64,000 nucleotides of DNA, from positions 62,001 through 126,000 of the forward strand of contig CBDCVJ010000041.1 of assembly GCA_965222975.1 (NCBI GenBank). Direction: 5' to 3'. Made by a program: the position numbers and the translations under genes. The notes beneath the pieces were generated by a model. The model was not told where the DNA came from. It did no database searches and saw nothing but the letters and a program-made list of their open reading frames with translations. The stretch is from UBA6168 sp965222975. Its GTDB lineage: Bacteria; Bacteroidota; Bacteroidia; Chitinophagales; Saprospiraceae. Positions 54,006 through 62,102 of this stretch are shown here, piece after piece. How positions within the stretch are numbered: the stretch's first letter is position 1; each line of letters begins with the position of its first letter.

Positions 54006-54056
54006 TTTTAAAAATTCAAATCAAAATTCAATTCCAATAGTTGCTCCCATCGTGCT

Positions 54057-56168
54057 TCAATAGTTCAACCGTTCATGCACCTGTCGACTAAGGCCCCGGC
54101 CTTCTTTCATCAGTTCCCTTTCGATCCCCCGTAGCAGGTGCTTTATGGATAAGCCTTCCCGCTTTTGCCGGGCAATGAACACGGCGGAGAGGGTGGAATA
54201 CTTTATTTGTGCGCCTGTAAGATCAATGGTTTCAGCTAATTGGGGCAATTTCCCATTGACTTCTTTCAAGGTGTCCTGACCTGCCAATCCGCCCACTACT
54301 TTTTGCCAAATCAGCAACCGCTGGGCAGCGTCGGGCTTGGGAAATTCAAGGACATAGCGCAGCCGCCTGATGAAGCCCGAATCAATGTTCCCTTTTTTAT
54401 TGCTGGCCAAAATGGCGATGCCGGGGTAACTCTCGATGGCCTGTAGCAAGTAATTCGTATCAGTATTAGCATAGCGGTCATGGGCATCTTTCACTTCGGT
54501 GCGTTTGCCAAACAGGGCATCGGCCTCATCGAAGAGCAGCACGGCGTTCATGCGGTGGGCACGGGAGAGGATGCGCTCTAGGTTTTTGGAAGTTTCTCCC
54601 ACATATTTGCTGACGACGGTGGACATGTCTATCCGAAAAAGATCTAATCCAATTTTGGCAGCGACCACTTGTGCGGCCATGGTTTTGCCAGTGCCTGGCG
54701 GGCCAGTGAACAAACCCAACAGCCCCCTTCCTTGCGGGAACAGACGCTGGGCATTGGGCTGCTCCCAGAAGGCTGCCCGGTCGGTGGCCTCGAAAAGAAA
54801 ATCGTCGAGGATGCTCTTGAGCCAATCGGAAGCAACCAAGTCGTCCCAGTCAAATGGGCATTCCATCCATTGAGCGAGGTTGCCCAGCAGGTGGCGGGTG
54901 GACGACCGGAGGGCTAGGGAAGCTTGCCCGGCCTGTTGGATGCCTTTTTTTCTCACCGCAGCTATCTGACCGACAGATGATTGATAGCGGTAGATCATGT
55001 TTTCAAAATCTGTTTTCACCCAAGTTGCTGATTCAGGAACCAGCCGCTTCCACAAAAGCCTTCGTTCCTCTAAAGTCGGGGTCGGTAATTCGATCCGATA
55101 ATCCACTATCCCATCCGATGGGGAGATAAAATAATCTGATTCGCAAATCACGAAATGCGGGGTCATGGCAGGCAGTGTTTGCTGTGGATTTTCTTCAATA
55201 TAACGGCTACCATTTCTCCATGCCAACGCCCAATTGTTCAGGATTGCCAACCGTTGGGCCTGACGGGCTACTTCATGTTGCTGAGGTTCTGTAAGGTGTT
55301 TGCAATCCAATGTGAGCAAAGGCATGCGGAGTTGTTTGGAAACACAAGCTGCAAAGGTGCTCCGGCCACTCCCTGGTTGCCCTGCAATGCATATCCGCTG
55401 CCTCTGTCCTGAGGCATATACTGTCGTGTTTTTTATGAAATGTACCACTTCCTTGACAGGCCAGTCTCTCAATGGCTTCAATGTCGGTTGGATATGGGCA
55501 ATGTTTATCAAAGCATGGGAGATGTCATTTTGGCCCAACAACCAGTTGCGGATATGCGGGTCTATTTCAAAAAGAGTGGGCTCACCTTTGCTCCCTTCTT
55601 TTTCCAAAACCAAGCTCCATGTCGTCAGCGGTGACCCAGCCTTTAGCGATAAGCTGCGCCCATGCCCGAAGAGCCTCGCCACCAATGTTTCGGTGACGTA
55701 CCCTCTTGAAACGTGGTCTTGCAGATAGGCATATACCCTGCTCAGGTTGGGTTCAATAGAAAGGGCAAAACAGGTTTGTAACAGGTCGGACTCGTTTGGC
55801 GTTAAGCCAAATTTTTTTTCCAAAAGCCTCAGGCGTGACCCTTTCTGTTTTTTTAAAAACTGTTCTACTTCATTGATTTTCAGGTTTATAACTTTTGTCC
55901 CTGCATCGCTGGATTGCCAAACCATTTCCGTTTCCGGTGCATCAAAATTGTTGAGGTATCCGTCCACCTCGGTATGGAAATCATGCGCTCCGCCTCCATT
56001 GGTTTTTGCCTGCTGCCACAACGTCCTCAGCCAAATGATGCGACGCCTTGCCCGTAGGCGGATGCGTTGCAGCACCAGTTCAGGCATGGTAACGGTGGGA
56101 GCTTGTAGCCCATTTGCCGCAGGCGTTGATATGTTGGCTTGGCTGATGTTCATTACTGTAGCCGTCAA
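54057..56168 (-). CDS. AAA+ ATPase of the eCIS (Afp15-like)
   Basis: The 703-residue protein contains two nucleotide-binding-type modules. The C-terminal AAA+ domain (~460-640) has Walker A G489-PPGTGK-T496, Walker B AVLLFDEADALFGKR, sensor-1 AILASNKKGNIDS and the arginine-finger region FIRRLRYVLEF. An earlier region has GQPGSGRS (263-270), a degenerate P-loop, and an N-terminal arm. This is the architecture of the eCIS ATPase of the Afp15/Pvc15 type, which is needed for assembly or cargo loading. It is cytoplasmic. Neighbours are the DUF4255 gene upstream (74-bp gap) and the 78-residue gene downstream. The high-confidence call rests on both motifs and context. Confidence 0.92.
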   Translation of the reverse strand: MTATVMNISQANISTPAANGLQAPTVTMPELVLQRIRLRARRRIIWLRTLWQQAKTNGGGAHDFHTEVDGYLNNFDAPETEMVWQSSDAGTKVINLKINEVEQFLKKQKGSRLRLLEKKFGLTPNESDLLQTCFALSIEPNLSRVYAYLQDHVSRGYVTETLVARLFGHGRSLSLKAGSPLTTWSLVLEKEGSKGEPTLFEIDPHIRNWLLGQNDISHALINIAHIQPTLKPLRDWPVKEVVHFIKNTTVYASGQRQRICIAGQPGSGRSTFAACVSKQLRMPLLTLDCKHLTEPQQHEVARQAQRLAILNNWALAWRNGSRYIEENPQQTLPAMTPHFVICESDYFISPSDGIVDYRIELPTPTLEERRLLWKRLVPESATWVKTDFENMIYRYQSSVGQIAAVRKKGIQQAGQASLALRSSTRHLLGNLAQWMECPFDWDDLVASDWLKSILDDFLFEATDRAAFWEQPNAQRLFPQGRGLLGLFTGPPGTGKTMAAQVVAAKIGLDLFRIDMSTVVSKYVGETSKNLERILSRAHRMNAVLLFDEADALFGKRTEVKDAHDRYANTDTNYLLQAIESYPGIAILASNKKGNIDSGFIRRLRYVLEFPKPDAAQRLLIWQKVVGGLAGQDTLKEVNGKLPQLAETIDLTGAQIKYSTLSAVFIARQKREGLSIKHLLRGIERELMKEGRGLSRQVHERLNY

Positions 56169-56242
56169 TTAAGTTGACGGGCTTTATTTAGTTCGCTAAA
56201 TGAATCCTGATATAAAATTCAGGACAAGTTTTGGCAACTACA

Positions 56243-57580
56243 TTATGTCACTGTTATCCACCGGGGGGCGGACTCGGCGCCATTTATGAAGACCCTGAAG
56301 GGCACATTCCCAGGATCAACCTCAGTGGGTATCCTAAACCGCAATTGAGTAGATGAATCCACCCTGAATTCCCCAGCAAGCGGAGGATTTGCGGTGGTCA
56401 GCGCCAGCCTGTTTCCTCCTATAAATACTTGTACATCATCGCTGGACAAGTCAGCATGTTGGAAAACGTACCCGGTAACGGTGAAAATACTGGCCACTGG
56501 GCCAGCAATTGAATCAACCCTTGGCGTAATGGTAAAAGGGCATTGGTTGGACAGTTGCGTGAATGTTGTGATGCTGCCACCGGGGCCTGTCCGCTGGCGG
56601 GTGACCTGTAATTGGGCAGCATAAATCCCCGGTAAAATATCGTTGTCGACCGTACCCGCTGGAGGAGGCAACGGGAGGCGGGTCTGTTGTACCGTAAAAG
56701 AGAACTGTACCCCATTGGCAGTTACATTCCAGAATGCTGTATCAACGGCGAGAGGTTCATCCCACCTTGCATTCAAAAGCAGCAATTCAATCGTATTCCC
56801 CGTCAGCTCCGAACCACTGAATACGACTTGGCTGTCAGCTAAAGACGGAGTGGGAAGGGGTGGGGAAGGAGGTGCTTGTGCAGGCCGGAGGTTGATAGAG
56901 CGGGGCGTTGCCTCTCCAGGAAATGGAAATGAGATAGTATTCTGGCTGCTGACCAACCGGGGCATGCCTTCGGTAAAAGTGTGTACACCATACGAAAGTA
57001 CCCTTGACACTCTCGCCTGAACATCTTCTGTTTCCAACAAGACGACGGATGCCTCGTAATAAGCAGACAATTTAATGGGCGAATCTCCCGCTGTCCAATA
57101 ATGTACTGCCTCGTTGTGGGTAACTGGGAGTAGGGAGATCCTGAAGATATTAGTCCGCCCCCTGATATTACTGTCCATTATTACTGTACCGTTCACGGAA
57201 GTGCTGTCGGTGATTTCAGGAAAATCATGCAGTCCTTTCATAGCGATACCCATCATTAATTGTTCTTGAAAAGCGGCATTGCCGTCGTCTGTTCCTTCAT
57301 GACTGGCAGTGAGTTGGTAATAGAGGTTTAGCCCCATCGGGGTGTACCTTATCGGGCTGGGGTCGTTGCCAATTGGCGGCAGATTTTTGTAGTGGGCATC
57401 TTCCGCTACGTGATATAGGTAAAACCCGACGGAGTTAGTTGCACTATCGGGTATGCGGTTTGGAGGTTCGGACAAAACAGATATGGTAGTTGTACTCGGC
57501 CATGCAGGTGAGGCATTGAACGACTCCGTGATGAGGTTGATCATCGTTTGTGTCACGTGCGATATGTCGAGTAATGCCAT
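56243..57580 (-). CDS. DUF4255 tail-terminator protein (Afp16-like) with C-terminal TIG/IPT-like extension
   Basis: The 445-residue protein has the DUF4255 N-terminus (residues ~1-200: NSVGFYLYHVAEDAHYKNLPP, GLNLYYQLTASHEG, LMMGIAMKGLHDFPEI). That matches the cap/terminator Afp16/Pvc16, which ends tube growth. Residues ~250-445 form an additional part with Ig-like TIG/IPT features (VDSIAGPVASIFTVTGYVF, FIGGNRLALTTANPPLAGEF). Proteins of this group are usually near 200-300 residues, so the extension is notable. It could decorate the tail tip. It starts 3 bp after the Pro-rich gene, indicating coupling. Confidence 0.85.
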   Translation of the reverse strand: MALLDISHVTQTMINLITESFNASPAWPSTTTISVLSEPPNRIPDSATNSVGFYLYHVAEDAHYKNLPPIGNDPSPIRYTPMGLNLYYQLTASHEGTDDGNAAFQEQLMMGIAMKGLHDFPEITDSTSVNGTVIMDSNIRGRTNIFRISLLPVTHNEAVHYWTAGDSPIKLSAYYEASVVLLETEDVQARVSRVLSYGVHTFTEGMPRLVSSQNTISFPFPGEATPRSINLRPAQAPPSPPLPTPSLADSQVVFSGSELTGNTIELLLLNARWDEPLAVDTAFWNVTANGVQFSFTVQQTRLPLPPPAGTVDNDILPGIYAAQLQVTRQRTGPGGSITTFTQLSNQCPFTITPRVDSIAGPVASIFTVTGYVFQHADLSSDDVQVFIGGNRLALTTANPPLAGEFRVDSSTQLRFRIPTEVDPGNVPFRVFINGAESAPRWITVT

Positions 57581-57583
57581 ATT

Positions 57584-58465
57584 TTAAATTTGTCCTAATC
57601 CAAATTTGAGCTTGTGGTTCCTGTTGTTTCCGAGCGTCCGATTGGGCGTCCTGCCGGATGTCCGATTAGGTTTTTGGGTTTTGGTCTTTACGGTTGCTGA
57701 TGGAGGTGGCAACACTTCTACTTTTAGGCTGCCGATCACCAGCCCCTTTTGAATTGCCTGTCGTTTGGCCGCTCTCTGAGCAGGCGGCACAGCATTGGTA
57801 TTTTCAAAAGGGAGCAGCTTCTGAATTTGTGATACTTGCTTGGGAGGTTGTGCTTTTGCTTGAAAGGGGGCATAAGTTTCTTTTGTTTTGGGGGCAATTG
57901 GTGTTTCTTTATTTACTACGGCAATGATTTCCTTTTCGGTCTTTTCTTTTTCGATCGGGGTAAGTGGGGTCTTATTGGAGGGAAAGAGAGAGCTGACTTC
58001 TGGATTGTTTGCCACAGTTGGCTGTAGGTTATTTGCATGGTGATCCTTTGGGCTGTCTGCATTTTGCTCTTCTATCTTAGCTTTATTCTTCGAGGTCATT
58101 TCTGGGAAATGAATGGGCATAGGTGATTGTGGTCTAATTTCTCTTATTGGACTGGGTGCGCTTATTGGAAGTTTTTCAGCCAACGGTTTTTTTAAAGGGG
58201 TTTGGGGAAATATGGGATTTTGAAGTTGTTGCATAGGTTCAATGGGTTGGGCAATAGGCTCTGTCTTTTGGATCGTTGAAGATGTTTGGCTGGAAGGCCC
58301 TTCAGGAGGAGTCGGTGTCAATTCAGGGTTTTTGCCCTCCCCGCTGAATGGGTCGAAGGGTTCTTCTTTTGGTGAAACAGGGTTCTTTTGGGCAACCTGC
58401 ACAAGCGGGCTGCCTTTTGGTGCTCCTTCCATCCTGCCAACGATTTGAGAAAAATATCCCTGCAT
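57584..58465 (-). CDS. Pro/Lys-rich low-complexity eCIS-linked protein
   Basis: The 293-residue protein is low in complexity and rich in Pro, Lys, Gln and Thr (SPKEEPFDPFSGEGKNPEL, TPTPPEGPSSQTSSTIQKTE, LPISAPSPIREIRPQSPMP), with no hydrophobic core or Cys. The short C-terminus (KTKTQKPNRTSGRTPNRTLG) is basic. Such an intrinsically disordered protein between baseplate-hub and terminator genes could be a tape-measure-like spacer or loading factor, but no homology is apparent to me. It lies 105 bp after the hub gene and abuts the DUF4255 start. Confidence 0.6.
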   Translation of the reverse strand: MQGYFSQIVGRMEGAPKGSPLVQVAQKNPVSPKEEPFDPFSGEGKNPELTPTPPEGPSSQTSSTIQKTEPIAQPIEPMQQLQNPIFPQTPLKKPLAEKLPISAPSPIREIRPQSPMPIHFPEMTSKNKAKIEEQNADSPKDHHANNLQPTVANNPEVSSLFPSNKTPLTPIEKEKTEKEIIAVVNKETPIAPKTKETYAPFQAKAQPPKQVSQIQKLLPFENTNAVPPAQRAAKRQAIQKGLVIGSLKVEVLPPPSATVKTKTQKPNRTSGRTPNRTLGNNRNHKLKFGLGQI

Positions 58466-58570
58466 TTTTTAGACATTGAGAGGTTGAGAAATTGAGAACT
58501 TGATTAGGCTTTGGAAATCAATTGGTTATTTCAATTTCCTATTTTCCTATTTTCTCAATTTCTAATAAGA

Positions 58571-59353
58571 TTAAGATTCAAGTTCAGCCATGACCAGCGC
58601 CACATATTGCCGCCGCAAATTCCTTGGAAGTTCCATTATTTCCTGGTGACTCCAGCCGTAAGCCCTTGCCAATCTATGTACTTCGGCTGTCAGTGATTTC
58701 CTTTCATTGGAAAGCGAGGACAGCAAAAATGACTGGATGTCGAAATGGACAGTCTGTTCGAGGCTACACTCTGGGCAGGTAGCGCTCAGTTCGGTAGCGA
58801 CCAATGGGGCTACTTGTTGCAAAGCCTGTTGCAGACCTGCCATTTCGGCATCTGGAGCGCTATCCATCAGGCAACGCCTCATCAAAACCTTTTCCGCCTC
58901 ATGTGGAGCGAGACCTAAAGTCAAGTATTCATCCTCCCCTGTGGGAAGCCGAAAACTGACATCATTTTCCATTTTAAAAACCCCTTTTTCTTCCCCCTTT
59001 CCGAAAGCCGATCCATTGGAGGAATCAAGGTGTGTGATCAGGTCGCCGAGCGAAAAACCAATATCAAAGAGCGATGTGCAGCCAACACAAGGAATGCTGC
59101 TTTCAATCTGGTCGCCATATAATTTTTTGTAAATGACTACCAATATCCTGTCCCGGTCTGCTGTGGCAATGTCTTTTGCTGAAACGGGTGTGCCATTTAC
59201 ACCCGGCATGTCCACTATCAATCTGTCAAGCAGATTCAATGCCCCCAAAGTGCCCGGCATATCCACTGCCATTTCATCGCTACCGACAAAATCACGCAGA
59301 TATACCCGATCGGAAGCGGGTGTAAATCGTAGAGGTACTTGGTAGATTCCCAT
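58571..59353 (-). CDS. T4-baseplate-family (PF12322-like) hub assembly protein with two CxxC pairs
   Basis: The 260-residue protein has the pattern of the T4 bacteriophage baseplate protein family: DRDRILVVIYKKLYGDQIESSIPC, FRLPTGEDEYLTLGLAPHEAEKVLMRRC (core RLPTGEDEYLTLGL), and SATCPECSLEQTVHFDIQSFLL. Two CxxC pairs (C89/C92 and C193/C196) probably bind one zinc across the chain. The C-terminus (EVHRLARAYGWSHQEIMELPRNLRRQYVALV) is the family's terminal helix. In T4 relatives it acts as an assembly factor for the hub. It lies 124 bp after the tube gene. Confidence 0.8.
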   Translation of the reverse strand: MGIYQVPLRFTPASDRVYLRDFVGSDEMAVDMPGTLGALNLLDRLIVDMPGVNGTPVSAKDIATADRDRILVVIYKKLYGDQIESSIPCVGCTSLFDIGFSLGDLITHLDSSNGSAFGKGEEKGVFKMENDVSFRLPTGEDEYLTLGLAPHEAEKVLMRRCLMDSAPDAEMAGLQQALQQVAPLVATELSATCPECSLEQTVHFDIQSFLLSSLSNERKSLTAEVHRLARAYGWSHQEIMELPRNLRRQYVALVMAELES

Positions 59354-59477
59354 CTTTTGCTGTTAGTTATTGGCCGCAATAGCTTTTGACAACTTCCGAT
59401 TATTAACTGCCGAACTGCCGAACTGCCGTCCCGAAGTAAATTCGGGATTTCCGCTGCGCTGCAAATTGCTTATTGGA

Positions 59478-59984
59478 TCACGTTTGCGTTGGCTCGACAA
59501 CATCCAGATCCCTTTCCCAACCTTCATTTTGCAGCACCAACATTTCGATGGCTACAGCATTGGCGTTGGCATCCAGTTCGGGGAGGGCTTGGTACTCCGA
59601 TACCCAGCAGCGATAAACGTTGTAGGCTTTTGCCACGGTGCCTTGCTCGTTGAGCAGTTCGATGGTGATGTCTTTGCGGAAATTTGCCAGGGAAATGGCA
59701 GCGTCGCCTTCTACGTTCCACACGAGTTTAGCCCAGTTTTCAAATTCTGGGTCGTGAGTGACGCCCCGTTCAAGGGTGATTGCTTCAAATTTCCAGACGC
59801 TCGGCGTTTTACGGACAGTGCTTGGGTCACCGCCTTCCCGGTGTTCAACGGGTTCGGTGCTTTGCTTCAACACACTGACCTTGCTTACCCCAGCGACTGG
59901 TTTCCCGTCCCATTTCACCCGGAACTTGAAATTCTTATAAGGGTCGAACCGACTTGCATTGACTACAAATTGAGTATTTGCCAT
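59478..59984 (-). CDS. Inner tube protein (gp19/Hcp-like; Afp1/Afp5-type)
   Basis: The 168-residue protein matches the phage tail tube family: FRVKWDGKPVAGVSKVSVLKQSTEPVEHREGGD (core KWDGKPVAGVSKVSVLKQ), STVRKTPSVWKFEAITLERGV, LANFRKDITIELLNEQGTVAKAYNVYRCWVSEYQALPELDANA-like residues (core AYNVYRCWVSEYQALPEL). Such chains stack as hexamers to make the central tube through which cargo passes. Length and motifs agree with Afp1-type proteins. It is the only tube gene of this class in the window. The start codon is ATG at 59984, 83 bp after the sheath gene. Confidence 0.92.
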   Translation of the reverse strand: MANTQFVVNASRFDPYKNFKFRVKWDGKPVAGVSKVSVLKQSTEPVEHREGGDPSTVRKTPSVWKFEAITLERGVTHDPEFENWAKLVWNVEGDAAISLANFRKDITIELLNEQGTVAKAYNVYRCWVSEYQALPELDANANAVAIEMLVLQNEGWERDLDVVEPTQT

Positions 59985-60067
59985 GAGGAATTTTTATTTG
60001 CTATGGCTATTAGCTGTTTACTGTTGGCCAAAAGCTGATAGCCAACAGCAAACGACCAAAGGCCAAA

Positions 60068-61621
60068 TTAAACTTGGATTTGCCCTGCCATCTGCTGGAG
60101 GTAAAGGATGACGAATTCAGCGGGTTTCAACGGAGCGAAGCCTACCCATATATTGACGATGCCTCGGTCAATATCGTTTTGGGTAGTCGTTTCCCGGTCG
60201 CATTTCACGAAGTAAGCATCCTTTTTGGTCGTACCCTGAAAAGCGCCTTGCCGGAAGAGGTTGTGCATAAACGCTCCGACATTGAGGCGGATTTGCGCCC
60301 AAAGCGGCTCGTCGTTGGGTTCGAATACGACCCATTTGAGACCGCGATAAAGACTTTCTTCGATGAAAAGTGCTGTGCGGCGGACAGGGATATATTTCCA
60401 TTCACTGGCAAAATCATCGTCTCCATCCATGGTGCGGCCGCCCCAGTTGACGATTCCATTTGGAAAAATGCGTAACACATTGACACCCTGTGGGTTAAGG
60501 ACGCCACTGTCGCCATCGGAGAAGCGATATTGCAGCCCTGAAATGCCTCGGATGCCAGCCTCAGTACCTGCTGGTGCTTTCCATACACCCCGGTTGGCAT
60601 CAATGCGGGCCATGAGGCCAGCCATGGCACCGCTAGGGCCTACGTGTACGTTTTGGCCATTTTCCCGAACAGTAACATTTGGGAAAAATATGGCGCTATG
60701 GTCATTTACCAATCCGGTGCGGAGACTGCTGACCCCTGTTGTGTTATCAATAGCAGTTTGTGCATTTGTCCAGGCAGCTTGGGGATCCATGAGGAGGAAA
60801 GCACGCCTTCTTTCGCAAAAAACGCTGGCATTTCCCCATAAGTTAGATTGGGGCAAACCAGTCGTATCCGCATCACGGGGCAATACCATCAGGTTGAAAA
60901 TATCAACCTCCCGGTCTATCAGTTCATAAGCATCGTCGTAATGTGAAGTGGATGGAGCGATGCCGTCTTGACCACCAACTAAGACTGCTGGCACAGTCGG
61001 GGGCCCGGGAGGGGTTACATCGGGGCGGAGCGTACTCACCACGGGAGGGTGTGACAAAACAGCCCATTTGTAATCCACATAATTGATGGCATAGCGTGGA
61101 TGGGTAGTATTCATGCTTAGGCCACTGAAGGTTTGGGCATCCGTTTCTACAGCAACTCCAAAACTATTGGTGACCAAACGGTACAGCTTTAAATTGAAGA
61201 GTTCTGTATCGGTAGGGTGGTGCGTTACCTCGACCCGGATAGAGTTACCTATATCGCCCGGATACCTTGCAGAGACAACCAAGGTATCGGCAGGGGCGGT
61301 ATCTTGCAGGGTCACGGAGGCAGTTGCAAAATTGTTGGCAGGTGCGGCATCGGCGTCCTGTGCCACCCGCATGACATAACATTGGGTGCCACCGTTCAGA
61401 AAGAAAAGGCGCACTGCACGGGCCATGTCTCCTTGCGAAGTGTCTGAAGTGAACGTTCGGTCAAAGTCTGTGTAATTGAGGCACAAAATCGGTTCGTTGA
61501 CCGGCCCCCATTTGGTGCGCCCAATAAACAGGGTAACGGAGGTGCTCACTCCGGCGATGGTCCGCACCCCACTTGGCACTTCCTGTACGTAAACCCCAGG
61601 GTAAGTTGGTTGTACTGGCAT
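60068..61621 (-). CDS. Contractile sheath protein (Afp2/3/4-type)
   Basis: The 517-residue protein begins PTYPGVYVQEVPSGVRTIAGVSTSVTLFIGRT (core TYPGVYVQEVPSGVRTIAGV), the universal tail-sheath N-terminus used for handshake contacts. The subunit core has GPVNEPILCLNYTDFDRTF, FLNGGTQCYVMRV, WKAPAGTEAGIRGISGLQYRF and the C-terminal WKYIPVRRTALFIEESLYRGLKWVVFEPN followed by LWAQIRLNVGAFMHNLF (core IPVRRTALFIEESLYRGL). It contracts to drive the tube through a target envelope. Only one sheath gene is present, whereas AFP has three. Its gene lies 34 bp downstream of the 104-residue gene and 83 bp before the tube. Confidence 0.95.
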   Translation of the reverse strand: MPVQPTYPGVYVQEVPSGVRTIAGVSTSVTLFIGRTKWGPVNEPILCLNYTDFDRTFTSDTSQGDMARAVRLFFLNGGTQCYVMRVAQDADAAPANNFATASVTLQDTAPADTLVVSARYPGDIGNSIRVEVTHHPTDTELFNLKLYRLVTNSFGVAVETDAQTFSGLSMNTTHPRYAINYVDYKWAVLSHPPVVSTLRPDVTPPGPPTVPAVLVGGQDGIAPSTSHYDDAYELIDREVDIFNLMVLPRDADTTGLPQSNLWGNASVFCERRRAFLLMDPQAAWTNAQTAIDNTTGVSSLRTGLVNDHSAIFFPNVTVRENGQNVHVGPSGAMAGLMARIDANRGVWKAPAGTEAGIRGISGLQYRFSDGDSGVLNPQGVNVLRIFPNGIVNWGGRTMDGDDDFASEWKYIPVRRTALFIEESLYRGLKWVVFEPNDEPLWAQIRLNVGAFMHNLFRQGAFQGTTKKDAYFVKCDRETTTQNDIDRGIVNIWVGFAPLKPAEFVILYLQQMAGQIQV

Positions 61622-61655
61622 GATGATGTTTTTTTATGAAAAGCTATTTAAGAAA

Positions 61656-61970
61656 TTACAGTCTTAGAAATGCATCTTGGAAGTCCCCATTGTCTATCAG
61701 GTCATTGACCACCGCCTCAACGGTGGGCAGGTCACAATCATTAACCAACACCAGGTTTTTGCTCCAGAAATATTTCCCTGATAAAAACTCCCCACTTGCC
61801 AAATGTTGCTTTCGCAATTTTTCCAGATGATTAAATGAAAGGAAAGAAGCATAGAACTTTTCTCCACTTTTAGAAGCAACCACAACCCCCGTTTCTCCCT
61901 CATCAGAGTGGTCGTTTCCTTCTTTGCCATTAGCACTGGACAGGAAGATATTTTCAATTGCCAAACTCAT
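61656..61970 (-). CDS. Small protein at the head of the eCIS operon (104 aa)
   Basis: The 104-residue protein begins MSLAIENIFLSSANGKEGNDHSDEG (motif NIFLSSANGKEG) and continues with GVVVASKSGEKFYASFLSFNHLEKLRKQH and SKNLVLVNDCDLPTVEAVVNDLIDNGDFQDAF (motif LVLVNDCDLPTVEAVV). No signal peptide or membrane helix is visible; it looks like a small soluble alpha/beta protein. It lies 34 bp before the sheath gene and 132 bp after the regulator gene. I recognise no family. A role in regulation or sheath assembly is possible only by position. Confidence 0.65.
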   Translation of the reverse strand: MSLAIENIFLSSANGKEGNDHSDEGETGVVVASKSGEKFYASFLSFNHLEKLRKQHLASGEFLSGKYFWSKNLVLVNDCDLPTVEAVVNDLIDNGDFQDAFLRL

Positions 61971-62062
61971 GCAGATGCTATTGAGGATTGGCTCTTGGGG
62001 GAAGCAACAATTTAAGCCGAAAATGGGCGTGGGGAAACCACTATCTGATGATCGTGATTAAA

Positions 62063-62093
62063 CATGGAACAAAAGAAGCATCTCATGGAACAA
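62063..62093. promoter_or_regulatory. Candidate operator: direct repeat catggaacaa spaced 21 bp
   Basis: The 10-mer CATGGAACAA occurs at 62063-62072 and again at 62084-62093, a 21-bp offset (two helical turns). This is the geometry expected for a dimeric regulator bound to one DNA face. It lies between the LytTR regulator gene and the first structural gene. It does not match the published LytTR consensus letter by letter. Confidence 0.5.
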
Positions 62094-62102
62094 GCGGGAA
62101 AA

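Noticed and set aside
59370..60038. Plus-strand open frame of 222 codons across the tube gene
   Set aside because: Antisense to the tube gene; no protein-like motif.
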